64,000 bases of DNA from contig NC_020175.2 in assembly GCF_000224145.3 (NCBI RefSeq), positions 2,393,278-2,457,277 on the forward strand, given 5' to 3'. Both the position numbers and the translations under genes were made by a program. The DNA comes from Ciona intestinalis (taxonomy: Eukaryota > Chordata > Ascidiacea > Phlebobranchia > Cionidae). This document shows positions 12,301 to 24,365 of the stretch, piece by piece (within the stretch, counting starts at the first letter, position 1; every line of letters starts with the position of its first letter). Below the pieces are notes generated by a model that was not told the DNA's origin, did not search any database, and was given only the letters and a program-made list of their open reading frames with translations.

Positions 12301-15300
12301 CCAGGGCAATGCGAGAGGCTGCAACTGCTAGCTTATTAGTCACTCCACGCTGCACCTTATGTTGCTGTATGGTTGCATGAAAGTACTTGATGTTGCTTAA
12401 ATAAAAGAATAAACTTCTATCTATTTTTTGAATAAGCTAGTCTTTCTCTCTCTATTTTGAAATTTTGTCATTATTTCACCATACCCAAATAAATAGACGT
12501 GACACCAAAGTGGCATAATACAATGCTAGTTGGAACTTAAAATTTTTCGTTTATTCACATTTCCAATTACATAAAAGTAAAGTAGGAAGTTAAATATAGT
12601 TTATTTCAATGGATTGCATTAAAGTTTGCTACTCACAGTCTGTTCAACTGTTAAGAACTTTTAGGTATTTTAATTAAAAGCTGTTGAATGAGTGTTTTTA
12701 TATAAAACATCAAACACAATGACAGTTCCTTATTATTTTTACAACAAGAAGCGATTTTAACTTAAATGTAAGATTTGTTGGATTTAATTAAGGTTTTTGT
12801 TGTGGTTTTTGATACTTCGTGTCTACTTTGATGTACTGACTCTACTCTAATTAAATAGAACTTTTGTATAGGTAACTTTGGGAGTTGGTTTAACATTTTT
12901 TCCCATATGTTTAGTTCAAGGTGGTTTAGGTCCTCAATATGTAAGTTTGGGAGTTTGTTTAACATTTTTTCCCATACTTTTTAGTTCAGGGTGGTTCAAG
13001 TCCATAATATGTTGTATATATATATATATCTTTTTATCAATTTTGTATACATTGTGCTTTTTGATAAATTTGTATTCCGTGTGTAGACCTTTAGATACTA
13101 AATTTTATAAGTTAGGGAATTGCTTTGTTTCCACTTCCAGTAGTATGACATGTTGGTGTTGGTATGTGTTTCCCATTGTGTTCAAATGAACAGTTGGCTC
13201 AGGTGCCAGACTTGATGTGGCAAGGCGGCAGGCCTATCTACCCTCAAGCTGAAATGTTTTGCTTTAATCAGTAAACAATTGTAAGAAAAAAGGATATTTG
13301 AATTTTACATCTAATAATTTCCCCACTGTATTTATAAAAGCTTGGTATATATGTATGTATAAATACTTGTAAAAGATTAAATATGTTCATTACTCAGTAC
13401 TCACTACCATTCAGTTATTTATATTCTATTTCTTAGTAACCCTACACTGTTTTTCTCAGCATAAAGTTTAACATCCTTTAATTTACTGACAGAGCAAGAA
13501 TTAGAAGAGCTGAGAAACGGAAATCTCCTTTACCGGACATCCAGTATGGCACAAAAACAGGCGGTAAGCACAACAAAGTCAATACTAACCTAGCCTGGCT
13601 ACATTGAAAGTGATGATTATGCATTTTCAAATGTTCCTCCCAAATTTGCACTTATGCCCCGTCTAAACAAACCCCACCAAAAACCCTATTAAAATGCATT
13701 AAGTAAATATTTTCTACAGCTATTTGATCAGTCACGTCTCCAGAGCAACCCAGCTTTTGCGCGAGGCTACAGTGAAAGCGATGCTTCTGCATTCGCAACT
13801 ATGCCCCCTCCAAATTGTAAGCTCATAAAATAAAAGTATTGATTTTTTGTACACTTGTTTTTATTATGAAACATAAACCATACGGACTGATGCTATCGAT
13901 TAAAATAAGTTTGAAAGCTACAAGCTAGACATGTAAATTGCTTGCATTTGTAATACAAATTGTATTTTAACTTTTATTTTTAATATTGGAATATCTGCTT
14001 TAATGATTGAAAAAATGTATTTGCTGAAAAAAAAAACAGTGTTTGATTTAAAAAAAACGAATGTTATTTTTGTTTAAAAGCTGTGAGATCGACATAAAAT
14101 TTTGTATTAAATATATGTTAACACTGAGTGACAGTTTTATTACCAGAATTACATTAATTAATTTATTCGTATACAGTCCAAGGCTGGGGAGACAATGGTG
14201 CAGATAATTTGCTGACAATGCCATGGAAACAGACAGTTAATGGTTTTGAACCTTCACGTGGATTCAATGCATCTTCTACAGCATATCCTGACCGTCTTGC
14301 ATGGAACGCAGCAAAACTGCAAGGTATTTTGGTCTACCCATTTATTTCCTTTAAACCAGCGGTTTTCAAACTGTTCTAAAAAATTTGCCTGTTGGTCCTG
14401 CAATTATTTAATACTTTGCGGCCCAATAATAAAAATGCTATTGGAAAAATATAAAAACCATACCAATAAAAGAAAAAGCAAAAACTATCAAATACGGAAT
14501 GCAATCTCCACTTTACATTGCGGACCCTCTGAAACTGCTGTCGGACTCCGGTTGGTCCAGGAATCACTGCTTAAAAAAACTAAACTGTGGCATGATTGAC
14601 CTAATGCATGGTATGTTGACATTACTTTACCATTCAACTTGTTCCATCTCCAGCTGCTGCTTTAGAGAGAAAGCTTCCAACGCAAGATAACAAGAACTTG
14701 GCCGGCTTCGGAACTTGGGGTTCTCGACCACAATCTGGTGAACCCGTGTCTACAGCTATCAGTCGTGCTCCTTCAGGCTGGGGAAGCAATTTACCAACAG
14801 GTAAGTTAAAAAAAATCTTGGTGTGGTCATACGGAACTTGCCATAGTGCTGATATGTAATATGAAACATGGTGTATCATATATTACAGGAAGCATGGGGC
14901 ACTGGGGAAGTAAATCGTCAACCAACCCCCTCGACACTTTCTCACTGAGCCGTGACGGCCGCTCAGCCCCGCCGGGGATTTCCCGCGAGTTCAGCAACCC
15001 CGGGTCTGTGTCCCGTGGGTTCATGAACTCCAAACTTCCGTCTCGTTCTGACTCAACCTCCACATCGCCTCCCGGTGTTAGCAGTCACCATCAAATTATC
15101 ATCGAAAATCTTCTTCGTCAATGGAAGTCGGCAGAACAACGACTGCTCGGTCTCATCCACAATGAATATGTTCCGGCATCGGACATGTCTCCTGCAGGTA
15201 CTGGCTAAATATAGGATGGTATTGGCTAAACATGGGGTTGGATTGGTTAAATATGTGTTGGTATTGGCTAAATATTACCCTTTTTGCATGGTAAAAAGTT

Positions 15301-17417
15301 AATGCGAATAGCGATTCGCATTAACTCGTCATATGTTTACTCGCTAACCGCGATATTTTGCATGGTCATTGGTTTATGCGCGTATCAACTTGAGTTTTTT
15401 TTTTTTAGTGCAATATTGTTAAATCTAGTTTATAAAAAAAGTTTTGATACTTTATGGTGCTATTACCAACTAAAAACTGTAAGAATAATACCCGAAAAAG
15501 ACTAGGCTCTTAAAAAAGTGAAACTGTACTTTCACTATACTTTTCTTTACTCGCTAATGTAAGTAACAACCAACCTCCTACAGCAGATGACACGCTTATG
15601 ACGTTATGCGTGTTAACTTTGTTTTTGCGAGTAAATATGCGAGTAATTACGCGCATAAAAGTGACCATGCAAAAAGGGTATATGTGTTAGTATTGGCTAA
15701 ATATGGGATGTATTGGCTTTTGTGCTTGTTTATGACTTTCGTAAANNNNNNNNNNNNNNNNNNNNNNNNNNNNNNNNNNNNNNNNNNNNNNNNNNGCTGG
15801 GCAATCTGTATTATAGGCGGCACAAATTGAAAGGCCTATAAATCTAGTAGTGGACACTGTGTTTAATTAAACTATTATGTATTTTCCCATAGGAGTTGGT
15901 GAGCTTGACACAATGAAACAGATCTTCCTCCAGCAAGGAAAAGAGAAATTCCTCTCCGCATCAACTGGAGGACCAGTGACATGGAAGCAGCCTACACCAC
16001 CACCATCACAAATTGATCAAAGCTGGCCAGCTCCAGGTAAGAATTTTCTGTAAAAATGGCGTATAAAATGCTTAAAGTTATAGGCTAACTCTGCCTCTGG
16101 CCTGTATCTTGAGATCCTTGGTTACGCTCAAAAGAGCCTGACAGATGTAGAATAGAATGTATAACGTTTATTTTGTTTAATAACTATCGAAATCTTTGTA
16201 AATTAGTTTGAAGTAACCTTTTTGTTCTGGGTAATACATTGTACATATACTACATTCATTTAGTTATAAACCATTTGATTTCAAATAGCCATAGCAACAC
16301 CATACTGCTGGTACATGAATATCTACTACAGAACCACTTTGACACAGTAGATTGAGTAGAATATAATTTCAAAATAAGTTTGTTGGTAAAAAAAAGGAAA
16401 TAAAATATTTGTTCATAATTTTTTGAACGTTTTCCACAATGAACCAACTCCACAATTTTACCCAGCGTCCTTGTCCACGATTCCTGCCCGGGAATCCCCC
16501 ACAGAATTTTCACCCTGGAGCCCCTTCTCACCCACTACAGACGCCTCGTCCTTGTGGAGCGGCTCCAACGCCCCGAGTGTCACTAGCAACCGAACCTCAT
16601 CAATAAGCTCAGACCCATGGAGCTCAAACAACTCAATGTTTTCCAGCACCACAAGTAGGTAGTCTGAAGCCTGAGAGAGTCTTATATCTGTCGAGTACCA
16701 TTAAAATGGATTGTTCGTGCAGAAGGCTTGTTTCCTGCAATCACTTCTGCCTGAAAACCCTTCACAGTGTTTTAAAGCCCGTGTAGCAGTAAAACATTGG
16801 GTATAAATCTTTCGTTATAAACGTTCTGTATACGCGTCACACTCGCGTCGAAAAACGTGCATGAAACTACCATTCGCTTGTAAATCTCTCGGTGCTGTTT
16901 TAACAATTTAATGGGAACTGTATTTTATAACAATGCATCTTACAACGCCAGCTTTAAAGAACAATATAATGGTGTTTATTTACCCGTGCGTTTTAGACTG
17001 CGTACTTAACAGTTAAAATACGAATTAAGCAATATGATTCGATATCAACAGGTACAGTGACAGGTTCCTCGTTTAACCGTGCTCCATCCAGACCTGTGTC
17101 GCATGCCCGATCCAGTTACGGCGAGAATTCGCCAACAGAAGGTTCGTTCGGTTCAAAGAACTCCTCCAAGTAAGCTGTTGTTCAATTGCTTTCATACAGC
17201 TACGCAAAAATCGATAGGAAAAGATTTGTTAAGAGGAAGCTATGGCGCCCTCGACCTCAATTCAAAACAATAGGGAACGATTAACGATTGAAACGCTTTC
17301 TTTTTTAGCTCGACATCGCCGCGGGTGATCACTCCCCCAACGGGCTTCGACCCCATTATGAACTCTACATCGTTGGCGGGAATCGAATCGACGCTCAAGA
17401 ATATATTTCGTAAGTAA
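3393..17417 (+). CDS. ADAP/centaurin-alpha-like protein: ArfGAP-type zinc finger, two PH-like domains, long disordered tail
   Basis: Twenty exons keep phase throughout: 3393-3654, 3785-3936, 4294-4408, 4763-5053, 5302-5454, 7033-7179, 7660-7785, 8006-8185, 8518-8610, 8983-9108, 10222-10419, 13493-13563, 13720-13816, 14177-14323, 14654-14800, 14889-15197, 15893-16036, 16466-16654, 17052-17169 and 17309-17417, giving about 1057 aa. Residues 1-175 resemble ADAP1: a GN-x-CADCGA finger, then SPVWQYRP (ADAP YYRP) and EYWIKCKY (ADAP QWIRAKY). PH1 keeps IGHENGVQLTY and the DWV-x-LVLYTKY helix; PH2 keeps YMHVTGRG and ADWVTALE. The CSGIHR motif of active ArfGAPs reads CKLVHI here, so the catalytic arginine is lost. 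The remaining roughly 650 residues are Pro/Ser/Gly-rich and not in vertebrate ADAP1 (about 374 aa). Family members bind phosphoinositides and act on Arf6. The last exon reads into TAA at 17415, but a strong donor sits at 17410, so a further exon is possible. Confidence 0.72.
4060..4275. repeat. Intronic tandem repeat, about 3 units of 76-83 bases
   Basis: The words tagtgtgcttaagtt, ggactgtttaaaat and gcta/gagaaac recur at about 4095, 4171 and 4254, with decay between units. It lies in intron 2 of the ADAP-like gene. Confidence 0.7.
7265..7392. mobile_element. Foldback MITE, hAT-like ends
   Basis: About 125 bases bounded by imperfect inverted ends: agtggtgcagccag on the left and ttgctgtgccactg on the right. 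Inside are G-rich and C-rich arms around a T/A centre. A better-kept copy of the same family is at 29697-29836. The CAGTGG-type terminus is typical of non-autonomous hAT elements. It has no coding capacity. Confidence 0.65.
9186..9465. repeat. Intronic tandem repeat, 3 units of 92-99 bases
   Basis: The phrase tttacaaacagtttctgtg starts at 9187, 9279 and 9378, each followed by related acatatgtaat, aattaatt and tactg blocks. It lies in intron 10 of the ADAP-like gene. Confidence 0.85.
9691..10182. mobile_element. Non-autonomous hAT-like element with internal duplication
   Basis: The left end cagtggttcttaaact and the right end (complement of agtttaataaacactgtt) form degenerate inverted termini of the CAGTGG class. 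Inside, a unit holding gatgtggattttgattgg is repeated at 9917 and 10085 (period about 168). Related sequence in reverse orientation runs into the assembly gap at 32234. Confidence 0.5.
10456..10745. repeat. Intronic tandem repeat, 3 units of 90 bases
   Basis: The words acatgtatgct/actagtag and cacaaaac-ggcttatagc repeat, with starts near 10481, 10571 and 10661. The third unit carries an insertion. It lies in intron 11 of the ADAP-like gene. Confidence 0.8.
11283..11474. mobile_element. MITE with TIR gatgggacacct/aggtgtcccatc
   Basis: About 190 bases. The left end taggatggggaaagatggg is mirrored at the right by ggtgtcccatcttctccca, and both ends are flanked by TA. Other copies are at 27416, 36646 and 41810. 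It is non-coding. Confidence 0.75.
12871..13012. repeat. Intronic tandem duplication, 69-base period
   Basis: Two units begin gtaactttgggag (12872) and gtaagtttgggag (12941). Both contain tttaacattttttcccata and the phrase ttagttca-ggtgg. Confidence 0.85.
13598..13660 (+). pseudogene. Relic duplicate of ADAP-like exon 13
   Basis: This intronic stretch would read GYIESDDYAFSNVPPKFA, against GYSESDASAFATMPPPN in the true exon about 150 bases downstream (13720-13816). A stop lies just upstream in frame and no usable donor follows, so it appears to be a decayed exon copy and not a live alternative exon. Confidence 0.55.
14357..14580. mobile_element. Possible hAT-like non-autonomous fragment
   Basis: It begins ccagcggttttcaaactgt, a common start of short hAT-derived repeats, and carries tttgcggccca further in. 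I could not define a matching right end, so the call is tentative. Confidence 0.3.
15746..15795. other. Assembly gap (50 N, nominal size)
   Basis: A run of exactly 50 N in intron 16 of the ADAP-like gene. Flanking sequence contains repeated tattggctaaatatgg words, so a tandem array probably stopped the assembly. Confidence 0.95.
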
Positions 17418-20400
17418 ATATTATTTTATAGCATCTGTTAGGCATGTAGGATAAATTGTTAACGCTAGATAAGTGTAACTGCGTCAGTATGACGATGTAA
17501 TTAACACTAAACGGGTAGGAAATGACTCAATACGGCTACCTCGCTGTTGCAGTTAATTCGACCGACTAAAGCCGCCAAGCAACAAAGATGGCGCCTCATT
17601 TCCCACAGTTCATCAGACGCGAAGTGACGTCAAAGCTGGTATCTCTCGTTTTCGTTCATGCCTTTTTCCTTTTTATGTGCTGTAGGCCAAACTGTGTTGC
17701 AGTGTTTTCTCGTTTAGTTTCTCATCCAAAGTAGCACTCTGATACCGACTTGTGGCGGGCAGACTGGCATTTAACGCCGAAGCTCGCCTGCGTGCCGCTT
17801 TTACTGGCACCAAACAGTCTTAAACTTTAATAACTCAAGTTCGCCAATTCAAGTTTTTCTTTAATCTCATTATACACCACAGTTCCGTTCAATTTTTGAT
17901 GTATAACCACCGTGCACTGCTTAACGTCTAGGTTGCATGTAACCCCTGTTTTTCGAGGGTCTTCATTTTTTCTAAACCAGAGCGACCATGTCTTACTTTT
18001 TGCACATCTCCCAAGCGCGTGTGCCAGCCTACAAGGATGCACGCAGTGACTTGTCGAAAAATTCCGCTGCCGCGTTACCTAAACAAAAGCCGGTTCTCCG
18101 GTGTCAAAAATTACACACGGTCCATCCGTCGCGTACAAACGTAACCAGAACGCGTCGTTCCTTTTGTTTAAAAACATTCCAGAACCTTTTCTAACGCGTC
18201 GCTCTTCCAGCTGTGAGAACCTTACACGTTTAACATAAAGTGCAAAAAAGTTTCGCTCGCCCCTTTTTCGAGCCACCGATAGATCAAGCCATTTGTATAA
18301 CCGGTTCCTCGTGTTTTCCCTAGCCTACCTGCGCAAAGAGCAATTGTTTCCCCGTGTGCTATATATCCGCGTGTCGTTTCCACCGTGTTCCTTGCCACGT
18401 ATATCTCGCTTCTTCCCGCCCGTGCATTTGCTGCGTGTTGCAAGTCTATATCGCTGATATGCAACAACCTTTGAGAAAGTATTTCCCTCCCGCCAGCCCC
18501 TTTAGGCTTACGGAGCAGGGTATAGTCGTAAAAGTTCGTGTTACATTAACCCCTTCGCCTTTCTCACCACGGGATTATTATTATAACACTCGCACACACA
18601 CACCATGGATTCGTCAACAAACAGGGTACTTCTTTTTGTATTTGTAACTTCACCTCTAGGTATTCGTATCCCGACAGCGGGCATCTGCCGTTTATTCAGT
18701 TAACATTTGTGGTGGCTAAAACATGAAGTATTATCAGTAGAGTAGCGACCTTTATCCATAATGACCAATCTCCAGTGGTGCTAGCTCTGTCTTGTTAACG
18801 GAATGTACTTTGTATGATTTTTGATTCCCCGCTTTTTCTCCATTTACCTGTGACGTCGTATAGTTATATACATCTATAGTCAGCAGTCGAGGGCTTTTGT
18901 TAGGAGATAGAATTCAGGCATTTTACCATAACAATCACTTTTTACAACGCTTAACTACATCACAAGTATACAACCGTGCAATCCGAATCACGCCATTGAG
19001 AATTGCTGTAGTAACTCGTGCGTTCGCCACGCGTTGCCCTTATGATCAAACACACATGGAACTTCTGACAAAAAAAATAAAAACAAAAAAAAAATCCGTC
19101 AACGTTAGTGCTGAATTACTGCCAACGACTTCGCTCGCGCACCGGCTCCCAAACTCCGCGTTCCTAAAACGCCTTACGGTTCCTAAAATTGATAGAATGT
19201 TCTAACTCGCTATGCAAGTTAAAAATCAATTGCAATTGCCGCATGTTTCGCGTGTGACTCAGAAACGCAACGGCTCGGCCGTCGGCGGAGCATAACCGAT
19301 TACACCGCTTCACGCTTACCTGTCGAAATAGTTTTCGGACTTCGCTTGCACAACCCACGTGCGTAATTCTTGTTCCTATTTCAGCCTCGAAACGAGAGAT
19401 TATTTGTGTACCGGCAATAAAATAATACGGCGCGCAAACGTTAAAAATAACAACACCAATTGCGCTCCGCATAACTCCCGAACCTTTCCGTCCCTTAGGT
19501 GTTTGATAATTCCAATTGAACTGGCTTAGCCCATTTTATACATTTGTTTAAGGTGTTATATAATCTTGAAAACCGTAGATAAACCCGCATATATACCAAG
19601 CAATGGCCTGAGCCGACCCCTGCGAACCGCCTCGACCTTTAGAGCAACGAAGCGCCGATCAATAATTCATTTTCCCTAGATAGGTTCAATTAAGGAAGCA
19701 ACGCAGAGCGACGGTGCGCCTGATTTAGGCTTAATATTGTGCAATAACCGCTCCGCGCAGTCGCACTGTCCCCTATAACAGTACCTTCGTGTCTCGGAGC
19801 CGTCGGGCCGACAGTCGCCGTTTTCAAAGGCTGCGGTCCCGACCCAAAACATTGTGTTAAATGTGCCTTAAAATCTCAAAAAAAATCCCAAAAAAATGCA
19901 TTAAGTGAATACTCAACTGTGAACCCGCGTATATTTTTTTCGAATCCCCCGTGCTGTTAATCTGTCGCGTTACTGTTGCTGTCTGACAACTAATCCTAAA
20001 CTTTCTATATCTCATACACTATTCTGTGCAGCCGTGTTTGGGTAGCAAGCATCTCTATTAAAACAACGTGTGCCTTTATCTGTCGCCCATTGTAAGCATT
20101 CGATTTGTGTTCCCAGGCCGCCACACAACCACATACACACATACAGTATCGCTCGCGCTACGGTACACCAGTCTGACCCCGCCCCTATTTTGTATAACGA
20201 TGTAGATCTCGAAAAAAAGGCTCATCCGGCCGTTTCCGGCGACAGGCCACAGCAGGTTCCACACCCGGTGCATTGTAGCGAGCCGTGAGATCACTGTCCC
20301 CTATTTTGTACGCTTGATGTCCACGATTTTTCGCCCTTACCTACTACTATACAAATCTGCGATTAGTTGGCGTCATCTCGCATTTCGCCGAGATTGAAAC

Positions 20401-23390
20401 CGTTCGCTCCCGCAAAATGTCGATATATGCTAGCCGTTCGCGTGACAATCGCAAGTTTCTTTTAAAAGATCAAATCCCCATTCATATTCCTATGTTTAAG
20501 GCCTTTATCAAATGCTTCACCCAGGAGGTAGACTTCCTGACCCAAAATGTCCAGTTTGCACCAAGTTTCTATAGACCCCCCCCAACCCGACACTCATAAA
20601 ATAAAAAAGGGTAGACACCCCTAGCGTTAAATTCACATTTTTACGAAGTATTGTCATTTATTCCGCCGCGCGAGCTCTGAAGCCATCGGTTTGCGACTGT
20701 CGTATCCCCTGAAATAATTTCCAGTGTCTTCATCCTGTTAACGAGATTATCTATACCATATTATCTGTTTTATCCCCAAACGAACGTACATTTCAAACAG
20801 CTGAGCCAAATTGCCTTCTAGTTTATTGCGTTCTTGTCTAGCAATCGTCGTTCTTTCTGATATTGCATCATCTTTGCCATTTCGAATCACTGTTAAATTT
20901 AAGGTGTTGAATTTCGTGCGCAATGCGTGCACACCCACCCCCCCCCCTGAACCGCTGCTGTCTCAAAAATATGCGCGGGACGTTTCATTATCCCGGAGTC
21001 GGGGATCCACGTTCGCCCCCAGCCACCCGCGCGATAGGCGCCTTCCTGTTCGTGTTTACCGTCTTAGTTACGTACTGTATTGCCGCGCCGCTACCGCACC
21101 AAAAAGATAACACAAAAAGTTAAAAACGCCGGAAAAGCGGCGCGGCGCGTTGTGCAATCGCATCGTATCTTTTTTCGCCCGTGCGCTTTGTCGAAAAGGA
21201 ACAATCAGTGATTTTATCCCGCGGTCCTACCCACCCGCAACCTGTGCTTCCGATTGTGAAAAGCGGGCCATTTCCCCGAACTCGCTCCCCGAGTGCCAAA
21301 CAGTCTATGCACATTTATGTCGTGTGCGTTCACACCTGTGCATTAACAGTATATATATTGACCCGCATAACTGAAACCGAACAAGGACAAACCCGCCTCC
21401 CACCACAAATTAAAACTTTCAACACAAAACACGAAAAAAAATTACACCCCGATTTCTGTAGCCTCAAATTCCAAACAGTTTTCTGTCCCGGAACACCAGC
21501 ACTTCGACCTCCGCACATTCTGTCCTTTCCCCACAACACAGAAGCTACTGCCACGGCCCAGACCCGTACAGCAGCGACCCTATGTTACACACCTATTCAA
21601 AGGTATCTTCATTCAACCCTGTGCACCCATCACTCATATAGCGATAATTGCTTAGTTCTTCAAGAAGCGTCGACCTTTTGTCATTCAGGTGTCTGAAACG
21701 TTGTATTTTAACGCCCTTGCAGCAACGACCCCACTGTTGCCGCACCCCTAAACCGCTCTTTCCCGCAGTGTTGTTGTTCAATGTGTACAAGGCTGTATTT
21801 TTTTATACTGTTGGACGTAGTACCCAGCGACCAAAAGTGAACTGCAAGCACCGTCACCATTCGCATGTTTTTACCCGTGTATGTCCCATCTACATATCCG
21901 AAGCTCAACCGTATATACGCGAATTGCAGCGCCAGCCCTTTTTTACCTACCTTATAAACGACAGCCTTCGGACATTCATTCTTCAAGCGCAGAAGTGATC
22001 ACAGCAGATACTCGGACCACCGTGCAGTGAGCGCTCACTTTCGCTGTTAGTCGGTAGCGCAAAAGTAACTTTACAACTTCTATAGTCTTGCCGTGAAACA
22101 CGCGCATACACACGCGTTAATTCGATAGCGTGTGGACGTTTACACACCCGACCCCCCAAGCGTCACCATAGTCCCATTTACCCGACCCGTGGCCCGTACT
22201 TAGCTTAGTTCTCCCGAGGCAGTATTTTATTCTTTTCCTGCTTTTAGCACTGTTGAATACGCTCGTGTTACTTTCGTTGTGTCCGTTACTAACGCCCGAT
22301 TTTTACTAGCGTGCTTCGTATGTTTCCCGACATGATGTATGTCACTCGTGCATTCGTCCGCTGATCTATATAAGCTGGCCCAGCGTATTTAGTTTCCACG
22401 TTTCCAATGCAAATTGTCGTTTTCCATCTCTCGCTGTACATACCATTCGAAAAAAAAACAAACAAAAAAATAATCGACTGTCTTTAGTTGTACACCAGTG
22501 TTGGTAATAATGTTTTGTTTTTACCGCTATGCATCCTACGGCGGCCGTAAACGTCAAGACATAACCATCCGAAGCCGCCACACCTTGACCATGCAGTCAG
22601 TCGCGACGTGAATCCAAACCAAACTCGATATTCCACTTATCTTACGCTACCACCACAAACGGTCCAAACTTCACACGTCTGGTAATTTCGTCTTCAATTT
22701 TAACTCCCTAAAAAAAAGATTTCGACTTACCTTTAAAAAAACTCGCGTATTTTAAATTTAAAAAACGATCAAAATCCGATATTTTAAAATAATGATACGA
22801 TTAATCCCTAAGACAATATTCACCCATTTTTATCGGTTCCATAAAAAAAACACTCGATTGCGCAATCTCCGTCTTATGCACCAACACCCATAGTTTCAGT
22901 GCCGCAAACAGCATTCTACACCCTGTCGTACGACCGGTGTCCATTTTTCGCTCGTGCCCTATAAAGACCCCATGCAGTTCCCATTTCAATAATAATAGTA
23001 GAAACATTTTCCTTTAGCATTGAATAGTTAACAGTATATATCGTATTTTGTTTGTACTTCAGTAAACATTGTGTTCCGATGTTATCTTCATTTTCCGGTA
23101 ATCGCCTCGAAAGCCGTTTTGGATTAATTTGTACATTCAACCCAAATTGCAATCACCTGTGTTTTTTGTGCTTCAAACCGAATGACGTGGCTGTAATGTA
23201 CAGTGTGTATTTTCTCGCATGTAGCGGTTGTGTTTAGTAGTTTGCCCCAAATAAAATTGTACAGTTCAAAATGTGTCCATTCCTTGTTCGATGTACTTTT
23301 CAGACCAATGTACAAATCGCAACTTCGTCTGCCGCGAAAAAGAAAAAAAATGTGGCAGACAAGATATGCTAAACCATAACAAAAACTTGC

Positions 23391-23442
23391 TGTATAAATG
23401 ATTTATTGGAAAATATTGTATAAATGATTCATTGGAAAATAT
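23391..23442. repeat. Short direct duplication (about 26-base unit, twice)
   Basis: The block tgtataaatgatttattgg followed by aaaatat occurs twice in succession with one base difference. Confidence 0.8.
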
Positions 23443-23719
23443 TTATCCTGAAGGTTCCGCTTACGAGTTACCATATCTGTAACTTTTGTAAGCGATTATT
23501 GTTTTGTAATGTATGGTCGATAATTTAAACAATTGTAAGGACTAACAAGAGAAAATACGGTAAAGTGTTTTGCACACAATGGACTAATAGGGGTAAGCGT
23601 GCAAACCACACTGCGCCGGGCAGAATTCGAAATTTTATAAATCAACGAAATCGTAATAAAGGAGAAACGCCGTATATTTACATTAGCACACAAGAGAGAG
23701 TGTATGTATAGGCTATGGC

Positions 23720-23764
23720 AAAGAGATTAAAACCAAACCAAAAGAGATTGGTTTTAATCTCTTT
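23720..23764. repeat. Perfect 17-base inverted repeat with 11-base loop
   Basis: The left arm aaagagattaaaaccaa (23720-23736) is exactly complementary to ttggttttaatctcttt (23748-23764). A direct repeat ggctatgg flanks the hairpin. It could be an RNA stem or a transposon scar. Confidence 0.85.
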
Positions 23765-24134
23765 GGGCTATGGTATATGTCAATGTGTAGGGTACTACCT
23801 TTTAAATATTCTTTTACGGGTACTCATTTGATAAAAAAATAAAAATGTTGCAGTATTATTCAGCAGTATTCCCACGGTCCAACAAAGTGCCCGGTTTACT
23901 TTTGTTTTTTTACGAGCTTACACTACCGCAGTAGTAAACGCGTTAATTAAACTTGGACAATTTACAATACGTGCTCATCCATTGTAGTTGGGCTCTCTTG
24001 TTTGACTTGTCTCTTAAACTTATTTGCACCCTATAGAATAGTTACGCAATACGAGTGTTTTATAATTTTTATTTAATCACGGCCGTGATTTAATCATTAT
24101 GCATAGGTTAAATGTAAACGTTGTCCTCCTACAG

Positions 24135-24223
24135 TTGTAACACTTATTCGGGCGCCATTATGCAGCATTTGGCACAACCGGGCAACCGGGCGCTGTTTGA
24201 TGTCATATCTGTACGTGCAGAAG
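24135..24223 (+). other. Candidate non-coding first exon of CCDC93
   Basis: The stretch is bounded by a good acceptor (cctcctacag) and donor (gaag then gtaggt), 143 bases before the CCDC93 start. Read from the phase of the ADAP-like exon at 17309 it stays open for 30 codons but gives an unconvincing peptide, so an untranslated exon of CCDC93 is likelier than a last ADAP-like exon. A second acceptor-like site (atattttag) is at 24311. Confidence 0.35.
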
Positions 24224-24365
24224 GTAGGTGAAAATGTCACTGAACTACTGATATAAAGTATAAACAAACCCCTTCAAAAACAAGCATTTTTTAATAACAC
24301 AGATATTTTAGTTACCGTTCAGTTACATGCTGATTGCTGTGTAAAATATATGTAAAACGTTCGAT

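Larger units (their letters stand above)
17418..24134. other. 6.7-kb CpG-rich, repeat-poor block without a supportable gene
   Basis: From about 17.5 to 23.3 kb the base texture changes: CG dinucleotides are frequent, the + strand is C/T-rich, and none of the SINE, MITE or ATT-tail repeats common elsewhere in the window is present. Open frames exist (for example 21181-21696, + strand) but are frame-overlapping, lack domain character, and none is bounded by convincing splice sites that extend the neighbouring gene. It may be a long intron, a 3' UTR plus regulatory region, or unmethylated intergenic DNA. Short hairpins and a 24-base duplication occur near its right end. Confidence 0.6.

Noticed and set aside
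17827-19472. Several 65-102-codon open frames on both strands
   Set aside because: Overlapping frames in CpG-rich DNA, with no family resemblance and no splice continuity with the ADAP-like gene.
21181-21696. A 171-codon open frame in the CpG-rich block
   Set aside because: Composition simply follows the C/T-rich strand, other frames are also open, no domain is recognisable, and no splice context supports it.
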